A DNA stretch of 64,000 nucleotides from Dermacentor variabilis. Taxonomy: Eukaryota; Arthropoda; Arachnida; Ixodida; Ixodidae. The translations under genes and the position numbers were made by a program. Under the pieces are notes generated by a model, which had not been told where the DNA came from, did no database searches, and saw only the letters and a program-made list of their open reading frames with translations. The stretch spans positions 110,037,969 through 110,101,968 of the forward strand of contig NC_134574.1 of assembly GCF_050947875.1 (NCBI RefSeq), in the 5' to 3' direction. Position 1 is the stretch's first letter, and each line of letters begins with the position of its first letter. This document shows positions 12,348-23,900 of this stretch, in pieces.

Positions 12348-12905
12348 TTGAAAGTATCCAATAGCCAAAATGAAAGCGGTTTTTCCAGGACAGTTGTTCT
12401 TTACGTACGTAAAATTTCACACGGTCTAAAAAATGTGGCAAAGTGTTACGGTGTTCCGGTCGGATTTTTTGCATCACGCAGGCTAAATCGCATGTGCTAC
12501 ATCGTGCACAGAAGGACACAGGCCACGTCATTGCGTGACGGGAAATACAGCAAGAAACACGTCAATTGCTTTCTAGATTTTGCCTGAACAGCACTATATA
12601 AAATTCCTGTTAGCTGTGGTCACATTGTACATTGGCCAAACAGGCGAATGTGTCAACGTACGCCTCATGGAGCACAGCAATTCATTAAACGGGGCGCCAT
12701 CTTCTCATCGCGCCTTACATTGTAAAACGTGTCCATGTAAACCCGTTTTTAAAAACAAAGTCATTTTGTTTTGTCAGCCTAACCAAACCACATGAGAAAT
12801 CACGGAAGCCTGTCATATCACGAAGAACGCCGCAATGTGTGTACGCCAAGCATCCTTACTACTACATGATAAAGAATTCAAGTTTTTTTTAATCCTTGTT
12901 AACAT
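12348..12905 (+). pseudogene. Penelope-like element C-terminus with GIY-YIG endonuclease domain
   Basis: The first part (VVLYVRKISHGLKNVAKCYG, about 12381-12445) matches the linker after the RT in Penelope-like elements. A frameshift at about 12590-12630 leads into the endonuclease: LYIGQTGECVNVRLMEHSNS (about 12628-12686), SSHRALHCKTCPCKP, then an in-frame TGA at 12793-12795, and EITEACHITKNAAMCV and LLLHDKEFKF to about 12890. The YIGQTG motif and the following Arg and Glu-His are typical of the GIY-YIG domain of these elements. The RT catalytic part is not found upstream; the GATA array lies there instead. The element is dead. Confidence 0.85.
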
Positions 12906-12977
12906 GTGCCTTTGATTGATGCTGGTTTTGTACCTCGAGTGCACAAGCGCGATGCGACCATCTTCTATATTTGTACA

Positions 12978-13492
12978 TGTGTTACAGCACACCGGGGAAC
13001 CTTTCTAAGCATATCGTAGAGTGCCTCAAACAAAGTAGAAAACGATGGTTCTAAAGATTTCAGTTTATCGGCAAAATGTGCTACGCTATTGAACAGAAGC
13101 AGACCTCTCACAACAGGCGTTCCCTATCATCTGATTGTGAAACGCTGAGTGATATAATATTTGGGGGGACACTGAAAACTCTTGTATGACGTTTTTGAGT
13201 GCATCTAGTCGCACTAATATCTTCGACATAAAAAGCTGCTTCTCAGGTCCTTGGCAGAAATCAGAGGTGCGACGTTAGCGTGGAAGAACGGTGAAAAAGA
13301 AGTACGTGCGTAGTGGCATTTGTCAACGCGTCCGCAAGTGGTATTCGCATAGTTTATGCGGTGCCAATGTCATTTATCAACGTCTGAAGTGAGCGTGCCA
13401 TTAATAATATATTCAGTGGCCATAACCACATCAAGCATCGCGTTTCAGCGTAAGCATTTCTCAGCAATACAAGAACACTTGCAAGTTGAATA
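12978..13492 (+). repeat. Unclassified dispersed repeat, copy 1 (about 500 bp)
   Basis: It aligns by eye along its length with 15174-15680: shared blocks include gaagcagacctctcacaaca, cttgtatgacgttt, ggtccttggcagaa, and gcgtccgcaa followed by tggtat. No protein motif is seen in either copy. It follows the Penelope-like fragment directly and could be that family's untranslated part or a separate repeat. Confidence 0.8.
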
Positions 13493-15173
13493 TACCAGTA
13501 GACACACATGTGTCGGTATTGACCTTTTCAGAAATATGCGGCGCCGCTCTCACTCGTGGTGTCGTTGAGATCTTCCAGCAGCTGTCGTTTAGGCGTATGT
13601 GAATGCGCTGTCCAAATTGCTTTCAGCACTGTAAGATCCTAGCGAAATTTTTGAAAGTGGCGCAATCTTTAGGCACGGATGTAGTTAGCTTAAGCAAGGC
13701 GCAGAACAAAACACCTATGGGCACTTTGCTGATCTAAGCTGCGATAGAAGAAAACTTATGTATGACTGCCTCTGTTGCTGTTGTCTGAACTGTTCTGCGA
13801 ACGGACGCCGCTGTGGGCTCGAGCATGAGACTTCATCACAGCCATATGGCTGCAAGGTTTATCGCCGATGTGCGCGCACCCCCACGCGCCCACTCGCACA
13901 GTGCTACTGTCATGGCGCCTCTTCTCCTTGCTCCCCTCGCCGGTGATGGCCGCTATCCTGCGTCCAACACGGAGGGCGCGCGGACACTCATGAGCCACTA
14001 ACGGCTTACCGTTTAATAAATTGGACGGGAGAACATGCGGTCCACCCTGCAGCGACATGTTGAAAGAGTGTGGTAAAGTTTCGAAAACGAAGGACACATT
14101 TTCTCCCTGCGAGAAAATATTTAGCCGTTATCGTTAGAAGCACGATTAATAAACTTTTGCCGAAAAACTGATTGCATTCTTATCTATTTAGACGCAAAAA
14201 TAAATAATTACCTTTAGTAATTAGTTATTTACCTGATATTGCATCTTCAAAGGTATACTCTGCATTTCTTTTTCGCAGTAGAATTTAGGATGTCTTGTTT
14301 CTTTAACGTGTTACGCCTCCGCTCTTATAGACTATCAGTGCATTCCAAGTGTCCGAATCTCGCTTTCTGCGAGATGGCGCAAAAAGAGAAACATTTTTGC
14401 GGCAACCTCCGCTAGTAGTAACATGCCCTAATGACATTTAAAAACTGTTTTGTCAGTTATTTTGTTATTTTACTTGCATTTATTTTCTTTGGAAGTTCCT
14501 TCGGCGATAGTAGTATTAGTAAAGTTCGGCATGCCGAGATCTCTGCCGAGCACATGTCTTGTGTTCATTGCAGAAACCTTTGTGGTTCAGTTAGACAGCG
14601 TACTTGGATTGGCAAAGCTGCATTCGTTGTTTTACGCCGCTGATACAGGGTGCATTCAGTAGGCACATGTTGTGTCCGGATTGTTTTCTCATTCTTCGTG
14701 CTCGGGTGTTCCAGTGGACCTTCTCTGGGTCATACTGAAACGTAGGCCGCAAAACCACAGGGCGCCAAGCCCTTCAGCCGCGTGAGGACGTCGTTGAACT
14801 CTCACATACCATCTGCCTATCTGAGTCAAGCCGCTCGACATCCGGATGCATAGGCTTTAAGCGGAGTTGCAATTGTGTGGCACCTCTTCGGGTACGTCAC
14901 CTACAGGAGACGAGCGCTTTCGTGGTGCCGTGCTGTCGTGGCCCACCTATCGTGGCCCACCTATCCGCCCTTATGCAAGATGTCTCGGCTTTTTCACCGA
15001 AGGAAATAGGAAAACCAAATATTGGCCATGTATAGAAGTTGTAAATTGAAAGACTGCACGAAAAGAATTCATATTTTCATAGTTGGCCCTTGCACAACTA
15101 AACTATTCCGTATGTGCCAGTTATACAACACCACCCTCAGTCTCTCAAACTGTAAAATGACTGCCACTTATCG
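13493..15173. other. Stretch between the two 500-bp repeats
   Basis: 1.68 kb with no reverse transcriptase, integrase or transposase motifs. The three overlapping frames at 13756-14097 lie in a GC-richer patch but have no recognisable domain. Confidence 0.4.
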
Positions 15174-15680
15174 TTATTGCAACACACCGTAGAACCTTTG
15201 TAAGCATATTGCAGAGCGCCTCAAAGAAAGTAGAAAATGTTGCTTATAAAATTTTCATTTATCGGCTAAATGTCCTAGCCATGAAACATTTAGAAGCAGA
15301 CCTCTCACAACACTAGTTCTTTATCATCTGAATATAAAAGGTTGGATGGTCTGACATTTGGAGGGCACTGAAATCTCTTGTATGACGTTTCTCAGTGCTC
15401 TTCTCCTCCCACTAACGTCATCGCTTTAAAAAGCTGTTTCTTAGGTCCTTGGCAGAAGTCAGAGTTGTGACGTTAGTGCAGAGGAATGATGAAAAAAAGC
15501 ACATGCGTAGTGTAATTTGTCAGTGCGTCCGCAAATGGTATCCGCATAGTTTATGATGTGCCAATGGCGTTTATGAACGCCTGAAGTGAGCATGCCAAGG
15601 ATAATATATTCCGGGGCCATAGACACTTCAAGCTTCGAGTTTTAGCTTAAGTATTTCTCAGTAATACAGGCATACTTGTA
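15174..15680 (+). repeat. Unclassified dispersed repeat, copy 2 (about 500 bp)
   Basis: Direct-orientation partner of 12978-13492, with many substitutions and small indels. It ends where the sequence ttagaacgacagaaagctga begins, which is the left end of the foldback element seen complete at 28845-29015. Confidence 0.8.
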
Positions 15681-15806
15681 TCTTAGAACGACAGAAAGCT
15701 GAGCTAGTTGGTAAGGATTCATAATGCAAAAAAAAAGGGGTAAGGCGTGCAGACACGGACACAAGAGAAGTGGACAATGCGAACGCGTTCCTGTTGTCAG
15801 TAGCCA
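15678..15806 (+). mobile_element. Partial copy of the foldback element
   Basis: 15678-15790 matches the left 95 bases of the element at 28845-29015 (same gaaagctgagctagttggta and the same purine-rich left arm). It then has its own small palindrome (gacaa, gaacgcgttc, ttgtc at 15773-15798), after which the expected right arm is absent. It is truncated or rearranged. Confidence 0.75.
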
Positions 15807-18800
15807 TGCTGGGAGTAGCCTTGCTCTCGGCGGAATTACTTGCCTTGATTGCAGCTGCAAGTTATTGAAAACTGTGGCCAGTTGGCTCGTGCATACGAAA
15901 TCTTTCGACTTAGACTTGCGTGGCTGGTGTAGCTGCAAGAAACTTTTAACAGGGAGCATAGTTAAAAAAAACCAACAAGTTTAATTTCGCTCGCAGTATT
16001 GATGATAAATTTTTCACTCTACTGGGTGGGGTAAATTCTGTTAGAATTCCGCCCCTTTCACCATAAACAGAAAGTACGTTTCTTGAACTACAATATTTTG
16101 TGTTCCTTGGACTGAAGAAACATTTCTATCGCATAAACAGAAATGTTCGCTGTTTTATGGTTCACATTTATTTTCGATAATTTAATGGCATGTTGTAATA
16201 GGTAGTAGCATATTTGGGTTCTTGAGATTGGAAGCTATATACATTAATAACATGTAGGCTGGGATCTTATTTGCGTGCTCTGTCAGGCAGTTCGTTTGAG
16301 GTTGGTAATGAGTGGAACTCGCGCGGCAACTTTCTGTGGCTATGAAGGGAAAACTACGGGTGCGTGGCTGCTGCACATGTGTTAGCACGCCAAGTAGTCC
16401 GGCTGCGTCTGACAGTGCTTTCTGTTTCTCTGAAAGGACGCTGAATCGAGGCAGCTTGCACGTTCGATGGTTTCCCATTTTCCCAGACACGGAAGGGAAA
16501 AACCGCAACATCAGTAAATTTTAACGCTCGGGGATGCATTCTGTCTTACTTCACTGTTGCTAATAAGGTGCTTATGTTTTCAATGTTCCAGCTTAACTAA
16601 CGCGGATAAAATTGCGGGACACTTTTCAAAAGTGCTCGCACTTGTGCGCGCTTTGCCTCCGTAACTATGGTCACAGAAAGTTTTCGAGAACAACTCTTTA
16701 AATTAGCTGCTGCTATCACATTGCCCAATTGTCGACAATGGCAGCGCAAATGAGGCTCTGCGCTTGGTCATTGAAAGCTTTATAGTTTGTTTATACTACT
16801 CCCGGAAACTAATACAGTGCGGCAACTTTTCTGATTTGCTCGCTGTATCGCACGTACAAAGCATTCTTACACATAAACTTCTAAGGTTTCGCCATCCCTC
16901 GAGTAGGGTTCACACTTTGACGTACATGGCAGCATTCGGGAATCACTGTCCGTCGCGCCCATAACAACGTGCCAATGTCATTTCTGCGTAAAAAGGGCTA
17001 GAGAGAGCGGCGGTGAACTTTCTTTACAGCCTAACTGATTATCCTGCTTAGTGTTGTAGTATATTATGTAAAACCGCAAATGTTTAACAGTGAGGCAGGA
17101 ACAAATGCATTAGTATCGTGTCTTTTTGTTCCTTTCTCGCTATTAAATATTCCCGCTTTCGCAGTAGATATTTACCTATGATGTTAAGCTAGAGTGCATT
17201 TCTTCCGCTGCCTGTGGACCAATAATACGGGCTCTTGCTTCCACGAGCACCCGAACACGTCCCATATCCCTTAGTTTGGCAGACCAATCACATCGACTCG
17301 TACCAGTTTCGAAATCCTTGCCATTTGTTGATGTTAGCTACTTCATAATACCACATGGTCACTGTGGGGCATCGGCGAAGAATCGGAAGGTGTGCTCATT
17401 GATATTGTTATAGGTATATATAAATGTAGATGTTATTACAAACTATTTAGAGTACAGAAATATAGGTGGTAGAAAGTCCATCTTGAAAAGCTTCCCGACG
17501 TATTCTTTCTCCCACTTACTAACTTCGTCCTCGTCAGGATGCTCGCAGCATCATGAATATATTTTGAGAGGTCTTAAATTTTAATTAGGTCCACTAAACA
17601 CCGAGAGAAAGGTGGAAAAGTGGTTAGTGACATAGTGAATAAGACAGGCGTGAGTGAAAACCTGTAACCGAAGAAAAGTAAATGAGAAAGAAGACGAAAC
17701 AACATACCCACGAGGAACAGTGCATCTTCGTTTTATTCCTGTTTTGCCATCTCTTACAACATTTTGTAGCTCTAGCGCAACCACAGTGATTGGCATTGTC
17801 ATCCTTGCCAGTCTACGGTTACCCGTTGTCCCTCGCAGCAAGACAATATTTGATGAGCAGCCGCACGATATTCACCGTGTCTTCGGCATAGCGAGTTGAA
17901 GAAGCTCAATCGTCACAGTCATTATCACAGGCTCATTCCAACGGCCCCTGCAACGTGGTACCGTGTCCCAGACTGTACCCAGGATCTGTACTCTCGCGTT
18001 TCCACTGGCTCACTGCATCCGGTGAGTTCGCTCGTGCTTATCTCTCGTAATGCGTGTAATAACGCTAGGAGTTTACTTCATAATTGACATGCATGTTTGG
18101 CTCATGCCTGCTTTATACACGAAAAAAAAACCATCAAAAATGTGTACCTGTACCTACGATGTGTACTTGCGAGAGCATTACTCGTCACCGAGTGTGTCAG
18201 TGAGTTATGCTACTGGGTTTAGTGTTGCAGCGAAATGTTGCTGAGTTTGAAGCGGCTGCGTTATGTTTCCGAGGTAATGTTGCCGCCTATGAGGTCGCAA
18301 CAATGCAAGACGACAAACCGGTCATACTGCGATCTCTGAGCTTACGTTTATTTGCGGATTTCTCATTAAAGTAGCGTTTCACGCACATTTTGTTGAGTGT
18401 TCCTTATCGATGAGACCACTTCTCAGCACGATGACGTCACTTGGCCGAGCAATGACGGTACTTTTCCGAGCGGCAAAATGGTGTTGGCGCGCATTCTACC
18501 TTTCGCGTTGTCGGAGACTTGGGTGGGGAACGTTGTTTCGCTGCAGCAGCTCACTTCGCACGTTTCACTGCGTTGCGATGGTCTTGTACTTCGTCGCCAG
18601 TGAACTGGCCCCTCCGGGCAGGCTTTGCTGTCTCGCCTGATGACGTAGACGCGACTGACTCAACTTTCGACATGGACGCCGTAGCGCTAACAATGGCGCC
18701 ACTGCTATCATGCGCCATCTTGTGAATCGTCCGCCAGGCAGAGCCCAACCACGTGCACCGCCTCGCAGAAATTTATCACTGCGACTTGTAGCAACGGCTG

Positions 18801-18807
18801 GCGTGAT
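15807..18807. other. Stretch without recognised genes
   Basis: Only short frames. A GC-richer patch at about 18400-18760 carries a minus-strand frame (18551-18748) rich in Ser, Thr and Ala that starts with ATG, but it has no known domain and stops after 65 codons. Confidence 0.35.
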
Positions 18808-18910
18808 GCAACGGTAGCGCAGTGGTCAGCGTGCGCGGCTACAGAGAGGTAGCAGCGGCGGTGGGGCAGAGGATCGAATCGCTACCGCGGCCACTTTTTT
18901 CTTTTTTTAG
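18808..18910 (+). mobile_element. tRNA-derived SINE
   Basis: A-box-like ggtagcgcagtggtcagcg (18813-18831) and B-box-like ggatcgaatcgc (18871-18882) are spaced as in a tRNA gene with a long variable region. The unit ends in a T-rich run (18895-18909). It cannot be a functional tRNA because no cloverleaf with paired acceptor stem is apparent. Confidence 0.65.
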
Positions 18911-19447
18911 GTGAAGATAATGTAAATTGTGGGCCATTTTTCTGCCACATCATTTTGATGACGGCAGGGTCACATAATAAGCCAAGTAATGTTGATCGAT
19001 CGCATTGAAATATTTTGGAGTATTGACTATGGTTTCAATATATATTTAGAAGTGCCCTTCACCACGTTTTTGTTTTACAAACAGACAAACGCGCTTGTGA
19101 ACGAGCCAGTGACCAGCGTGCCTGCATAGTGTCACACTGATAGCCACCAGGAAACCATGAGATTAGATTTGCCTACCACTAACCGTACTCGTTGCTCTCG
19201 TTGTCAATTAAATGTTTTCTGTGTTTTCCGGGTAATATTTCGATTAATGAAACGCTGTATTTCCTAAGATCACTTTTGTATTAAGCGTCTCTACCGCAGC
19301 ACCACGCAATCTCTAAGAAAAAAGAAAGACTATGTCTATCGGTACGATGCCACGCGAGTCCCCCAGAAGTGCCTATCTGTACAACTCTACGGCCGCGTCA
19401 TGAGCAGCGCGCTTGAGTGGTGTGCGAAAGCTTTAGCTTTATTAATA

Positions 19448-19491
19448 TTAGGTCAGGTTAGGCTAGGTTAGTTAGATTAGGTTAGGTTAGG
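19448..19491 (+). repeat. Interstitial TTAGG telomere-type tract
   Basis: 44 bp of degenerate ttagg units, ending with three clean copies (ttaggttaggttagg at 19477-19491). TTAGG is the common arthropod telomere repeat. Flanking sequence on both sides is ordinary, so this is not a chromosome end. Confidence 0.8.
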
Positions 19492-19584
19492 TCTCCTACC
19501 CGGTTTGTTTCGGTCGGCCTAAACAAGGGCTTCAGTTGCCTCAGCCACGTCAATAACACCCCTACAGGCCTGAAACTATGCTGA

Positions 19585-19770
19585 TTAAGCGTCTGAGTGT
19601 TCATCTAAGTAGCGGTCGGTAACGCTTTCTGTGACTTCGTGAAAGAATTCTGCACGCTTTAGAAGCGCGGCTTTTCGCAACTGCGCCAACATTGGCGTGG
19701 TCGTCGCGTTGTACAGATTTCCAACCGATGCCGCACGATGCCGCAGAGATTGACGGTCATCTAGAAACAA
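19585..19770 (-). CDS. Unidentified small open frame, possible terminal exon
   Basis: The minus-strand frame has an acceptor-like tttgtttctag just upstream and encodes LRHRAASVGNLYNATTTPML, then an amphipathic charged region (AALLKRAEFFHEVTESVT), and ends at a stop after DEHSDA. The residue pattern looks more protein-like than the surrounding frames, but no family is recognised and no partner exon was found. It is only about 95 bp from the TTAGG tract. It could be a decayed retroelement end. Confidence 0.2.
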   Translation of the reverse strand: MFLDDRQSLRHRAASVGNLYNATTTPMLAQLRKAALLKRAEFFHEVTESVTDRYLDEHSDA

Positions 19771-20436
19771 ACGTCTCTCGACGTGGAACAGTCATCGCCA
19801 AGGAGACATATACAAAAGCCTTTACAGCGGGCTTTGAAGTACATTACCGTGCCTCCATGTTTACTTGCAAGGGTAATTTGCATGAGTGGCGCAATATATT
19901 TCGGCAAGGTGCATTATGGTTAAAACGCCTGCTCTGTAGCCATGTTGTCGATTATAGACAATCTTGTTGACTGATTTAGCCATAGAAAGTCACAACGAAA
20001 ACATACCCCCCCCCCCCCCAAAGTAACACAAGATTAAATATTCGCGTTAGGGCTGCACTTAATCTAAATACCAAGTCTAAGCTAGCCCAGCAGCAAGCCC
20101 TCTTGTATGTATACCTCTGCCGCTATGGGATATTGAATCCTATCATTAGATCAATCCACAAAGTCAATTAGTTATCGAGATTGCAAGGGACGAGCCCTAA
20201 TTTTCCAGCCACAGCTGGCATTGCTCGCCACAAAAGAACCGCCAGCTTGTTGCTACAGTTGCTACTTTTGTCAACAAACAACAACAACAAAAACAGCAGA
20301 ACTAGAGGATGGAGGGAAGCGTTCGTGTTTCGGCGGTAAGTACTGTGTGCCAAATGCCCAGGAACGTGTAGGGGTACGGGAGCGAACAATTTATATCCAT
20401 TGCTGTAAACATGCCGAAACTGGTAATGCCAGTTGA

Positions 20437-20925
20437 TGCTATAAGCACAGACCACGGGGGGCAGCGGAGAAGACTCATCGGCTAAAAGATGATATTGCTC
20501 TTGGAGTGCGTAGAAGAAAGCTCAAAGAGACGAAAAGACAAAGGACGGAGCCCTCAATTTCGCAAATTTGCGTAACCGCGACACTTTCACGACAGTTCAC
20601 GGAACTAGCAATGATTTTGCGCGTGTTAATTCCGCTGTTTGCTGCGTACGAGCGCTTGAAAGAGCACTTGCAGGGCCTATTGCGATATTCGGAATGTCAA
20701 ACATACGGAAAATGTTTTATTGATGTGGTATTCCAACAGCCATCCGGCAACCTGTGGGGAGAACTAGTTGTGCTGGGAAAAAACCGCCAAAGTGTCAACC
20801 CTGTGTGCCAGGCGTTTCACGTAGAGCGCTTAAAACCGGTTTGTAAAAGGAAAGTTGAATTGTTGAAATTATTTCGTCCAGATTTATTTTACCACGAGTG
20901 CATGCATGTGAAAATGACGCAGTGA
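20437..20925 (+). CDS. Unidentified open frame of about 162 codons
   Basis: Open from just after a stop at 20434 to the stop at 20923-20925, without an early ATG (first in-frame ATG near 20611). The first third is basic (RRRKLKETKRQR). A later segment reads AFHVERLKPVCKRKVELLKL, which faintly resembles the HVxRLKP tail of retroelement integrases. No family is recognised. It may be an internal exon, a decayed transposon frame, or chance. Confidence 0.25.
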   Translation, partial: CYKHRPRGAAEKTHRLKDDIALGVRRRKLKETKRQRTEPSISQICVTATLSRQFTELAMILRVLIPLFAAYERLKEHLQGLLRYSECQTYGKCFIDVVFQQPSGNLWGELVVLGKNRQSVNPVCQAFHVERLKPVCKRKVELLKLFRPDLFYHECMHVKMTQ

Positions 20926-23900
20926 ACTATTTATTCAAAGTACACTAAATTTTAAACAGTAACGCCAGCTGCAAGCAGTGGCGTCACCCTTTGGCATCTG
21001 CTAAGTGTACAGAGTGGCTCTCTTCGGCTGTTCACCTTCAATATTCTGTGCGACATTTGCCGGCACTCGTTACACTGTAAAACTAATTGCGGCGGCGAGC
21101 ATTCTCGATTCTGCATGCGGTTATGGGCCCCTCAAATGGCATACTTCAAATCCTCCATTAGGAGCATCCGCATGACTCTTCTGGTTAAGATGCTAATTAG
21201 CCTAATTCGCATAACTACAAGCAATTAGGAGTGAATAATTTAAACATCTCATCTAGCTTACTTTTTGAGGAATTTCAAACACATTTAGAGAACCTCTAGA
21301 TATGTGTTGCAGCAGGCGTAGTTCGGAGGCTTATGTACCTGTCGTGTTGTTTGCATTACTTCTATGATGTCGTGTTGAGTCACTAGTATGTAGGGAAAAT
21401 ACTCATGGGTTTATAAAATCACCGTATTTCAATCCATTGGAGCGCGTAACGGGGCCGCGTGTTCATCAGCGGAAAACCATAGCCAACAGCTATCTAGGCT
21501 GCTTGACAAAATATACTCTTTTCTGCGTTCTGCTGTAGCTTACGTCTTCTTTTGGAAATTCTTTGTCCAGCTATTTCGTCTGATCCAAGGCTACACAAGT
21601 TCACAGTGGTGATCGAATTTCCCGACTCCGGGCCATTAAGAAGATGATGACGGGGAATTCATACCACCGTGAGTCATGTGAGTGCCGTGTTCTTTTTTTT
21701 TTTCAAGTACAAAGGCAAACAAAGCAACAATAACGTACTTTCTAAAATTCTAACGAAAGAAATTGCGCCTGCTTTCGCGTTACTTTCCTAGAACATCGGG
21801 TGCAATCCTCTAAGCTACGAGATCCATACGCAACTTCTTCGCTAGGAAGTTCGTCCTCTATTACCAGGGTGCAAGTGCAGTAGCAACGCGCTTAACTTAC
21901 GGCGTCGTGTGCGAGCCAGAAGGAATCAAAGTTCGGAGTAAACGACAAGGAATGAAGGAAGCGTGGCCAACTGATAGCATAATCGAACATGGTGCGTCTG
22001 TAGTTGAGGCTATATTATCACGGCTAATTACTACACAACCCCTTTCGACAGCTTCCACAGCGGCGACAAGCGCAACGGCACTCTCCCGTTCACAGCACCG
22101 TCGTCAAAAAAGTGTCAGTGAAAGTGTCGCGCATTTTGCTCCCATTTCTGATCCTAGAAACACGACTGGAGGGCACATCGTGAAATATTTGGCAGAGAAA
22201 AGGACGCCCCGGATGACCAATCGCCGGCAAGGTCTGCCAGGTTAACCGCGGCTGTAGTAACATTGCCACCACTATATTACAAAAGTTACACAGCGACTGA
22301 ATGTCTTTCTATCGATAATAATTAAGGAAAGTAAAAAAAAACATTCATAATAAATAGTTTGTATGGAATCGTGGCATCGAGGCGAGGCCAGTAGCACCCG
22401 GCCGTCCATTGCGTTGGTATGCAATCGCACTGCAGACGGTTGCAGGTGGGGCTCGAATGTCGCGCATAGGCAGAATATCTGTTTCCTCGGTAGCAGGCAC
22501 CCTCTCAGCTGTGAGTCGACAATATCGTCGAGCGCCAAGCGGCGACAAAATGTCCGCTCCTTTTGCATAGGATCTCTGTAGAGGGTAGGGAGAGCTAGGA
22601 TAGCAGCCATGAAAAGAATGCAGAAAGGAGCCCCCGCTACAGACGCTGCCAACTTTATTACAGAAAGATTTGCTACGCAACATGTGTACGTGCACGCTTC
22701 GCTGCATTTCGCACTTTGACGTTGTATCAGCGGTCACCGCTTTTCCCGGGTTTCTTCTAAGCTGATAATGCAAGAAGTTCCGTTGCACCCAGTTTCTAGC
22801 GGCCGCATTCGGATAGAGGCGACATGCACAAAGGAACATTAACTGCAATTTTGGAGCCCGATAATACATGATATATTGGTGACATTAAGGACTGGAGCCC
22901 CTAATTACGGTGTCTGTCATAGCTCGAGTGGTACCTCACAAGGGTCAAGGCTAATCGGTCAACCCCACCACCGTGATCAGTGCCGAGGTTCGCATCAATT
23001 TACCAGCTTCATAAGGAAACATGTTCGAGTACACGTAGCACTTCGTAGCATCGCAAGCAATGGTCATAACGGTTCAACATTAAAGCTTGGTTCGGAATAA
23101 ATTGAAGTCGCCCATTTTGCTCCACTGACGCACTTCCTTCGGAGCCGTCGCTGCACGTATGGTGCGAGGCTACTTTGGTAGTGGTGGTGGTGGTGATCCA
23201 ATCGGCGGCAGCGCCTTTGTGTAAACAGGCGAACGCGGTTTCGCAGTACGAAGTGAACTGCGGCTCAAAAACAACTCTGCGGTAAAATTCCTCACAAGAT
23301 TTGCATGTTGTAAAATGAGCACGACGCTTCAATCAATGGAGTGTCATTGCGAAAATGAAAAACTAAGCTGTTGCGCGCATAAAGATGCACAGCCTGTCAA
23401 ACATTAGGCAGAAATTTGCAGCACAGCATTAGTGTTACTGCCTTCAACAGCAGCGCATGCCTATTGCAATTACGGACTGAAACATCTCAGTGGACTTTGA
23501 GGTGACCAATCACAGTGCGTCACAATGATGGAGGCACGCGCAATCGTCGGCTATATCTTGGGGCTTCTGGCCAGTCAGCCACAACAGCACGTTCCAACAT
23601 TTACCCACGTCAGCTCTAGCGGAGAACATAGACACTAAAATGGGAGTAAGATCCACCTAATGTAGAACTGTCTTCCTGCACAGTATCATTCACCTATACG
23701 TGGTGTCCCAGCTATGATTAGCTACGGTTTTAAGTATGCCGAAGCTGCCTAGCTGCAAGCGAACGAATGGACGTTGCTGGCTACAACATGGACGAAGTCT
23801 AACAATTTTTGTACTCTGCGTAATTGCCTAATTAAGGACGAATAATTTACCAACTTCGCAAGTAATGAGTTTGGAAATGACTTCCAATGACAAACTTCTT

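Noticed and set aside
12978..15680. The two 500-bp direct repeats as LTRs of one element
   Set aside because: The 1.7 kb between them has no retroelement coding, the ends lack TG...CA, and no target duplication is visible.
18551..18748. 65-codon Ser/Thr-rich protein on the minus strand
   Set aside because: GC-rich patch, no domain, and the frame is closed at both ends without splice support.
18808..18910. Genuine tRNA gene
   Set aside because: A and B boxes are present, but no pairing acceptor stem or anticodon arm can be drawn; the T tail and context fit a SINE.
22345..22869. 174-codon minus-strand open frame
   Set aside because: No recognisable domain, signal or splice context; length alone is not convincing.
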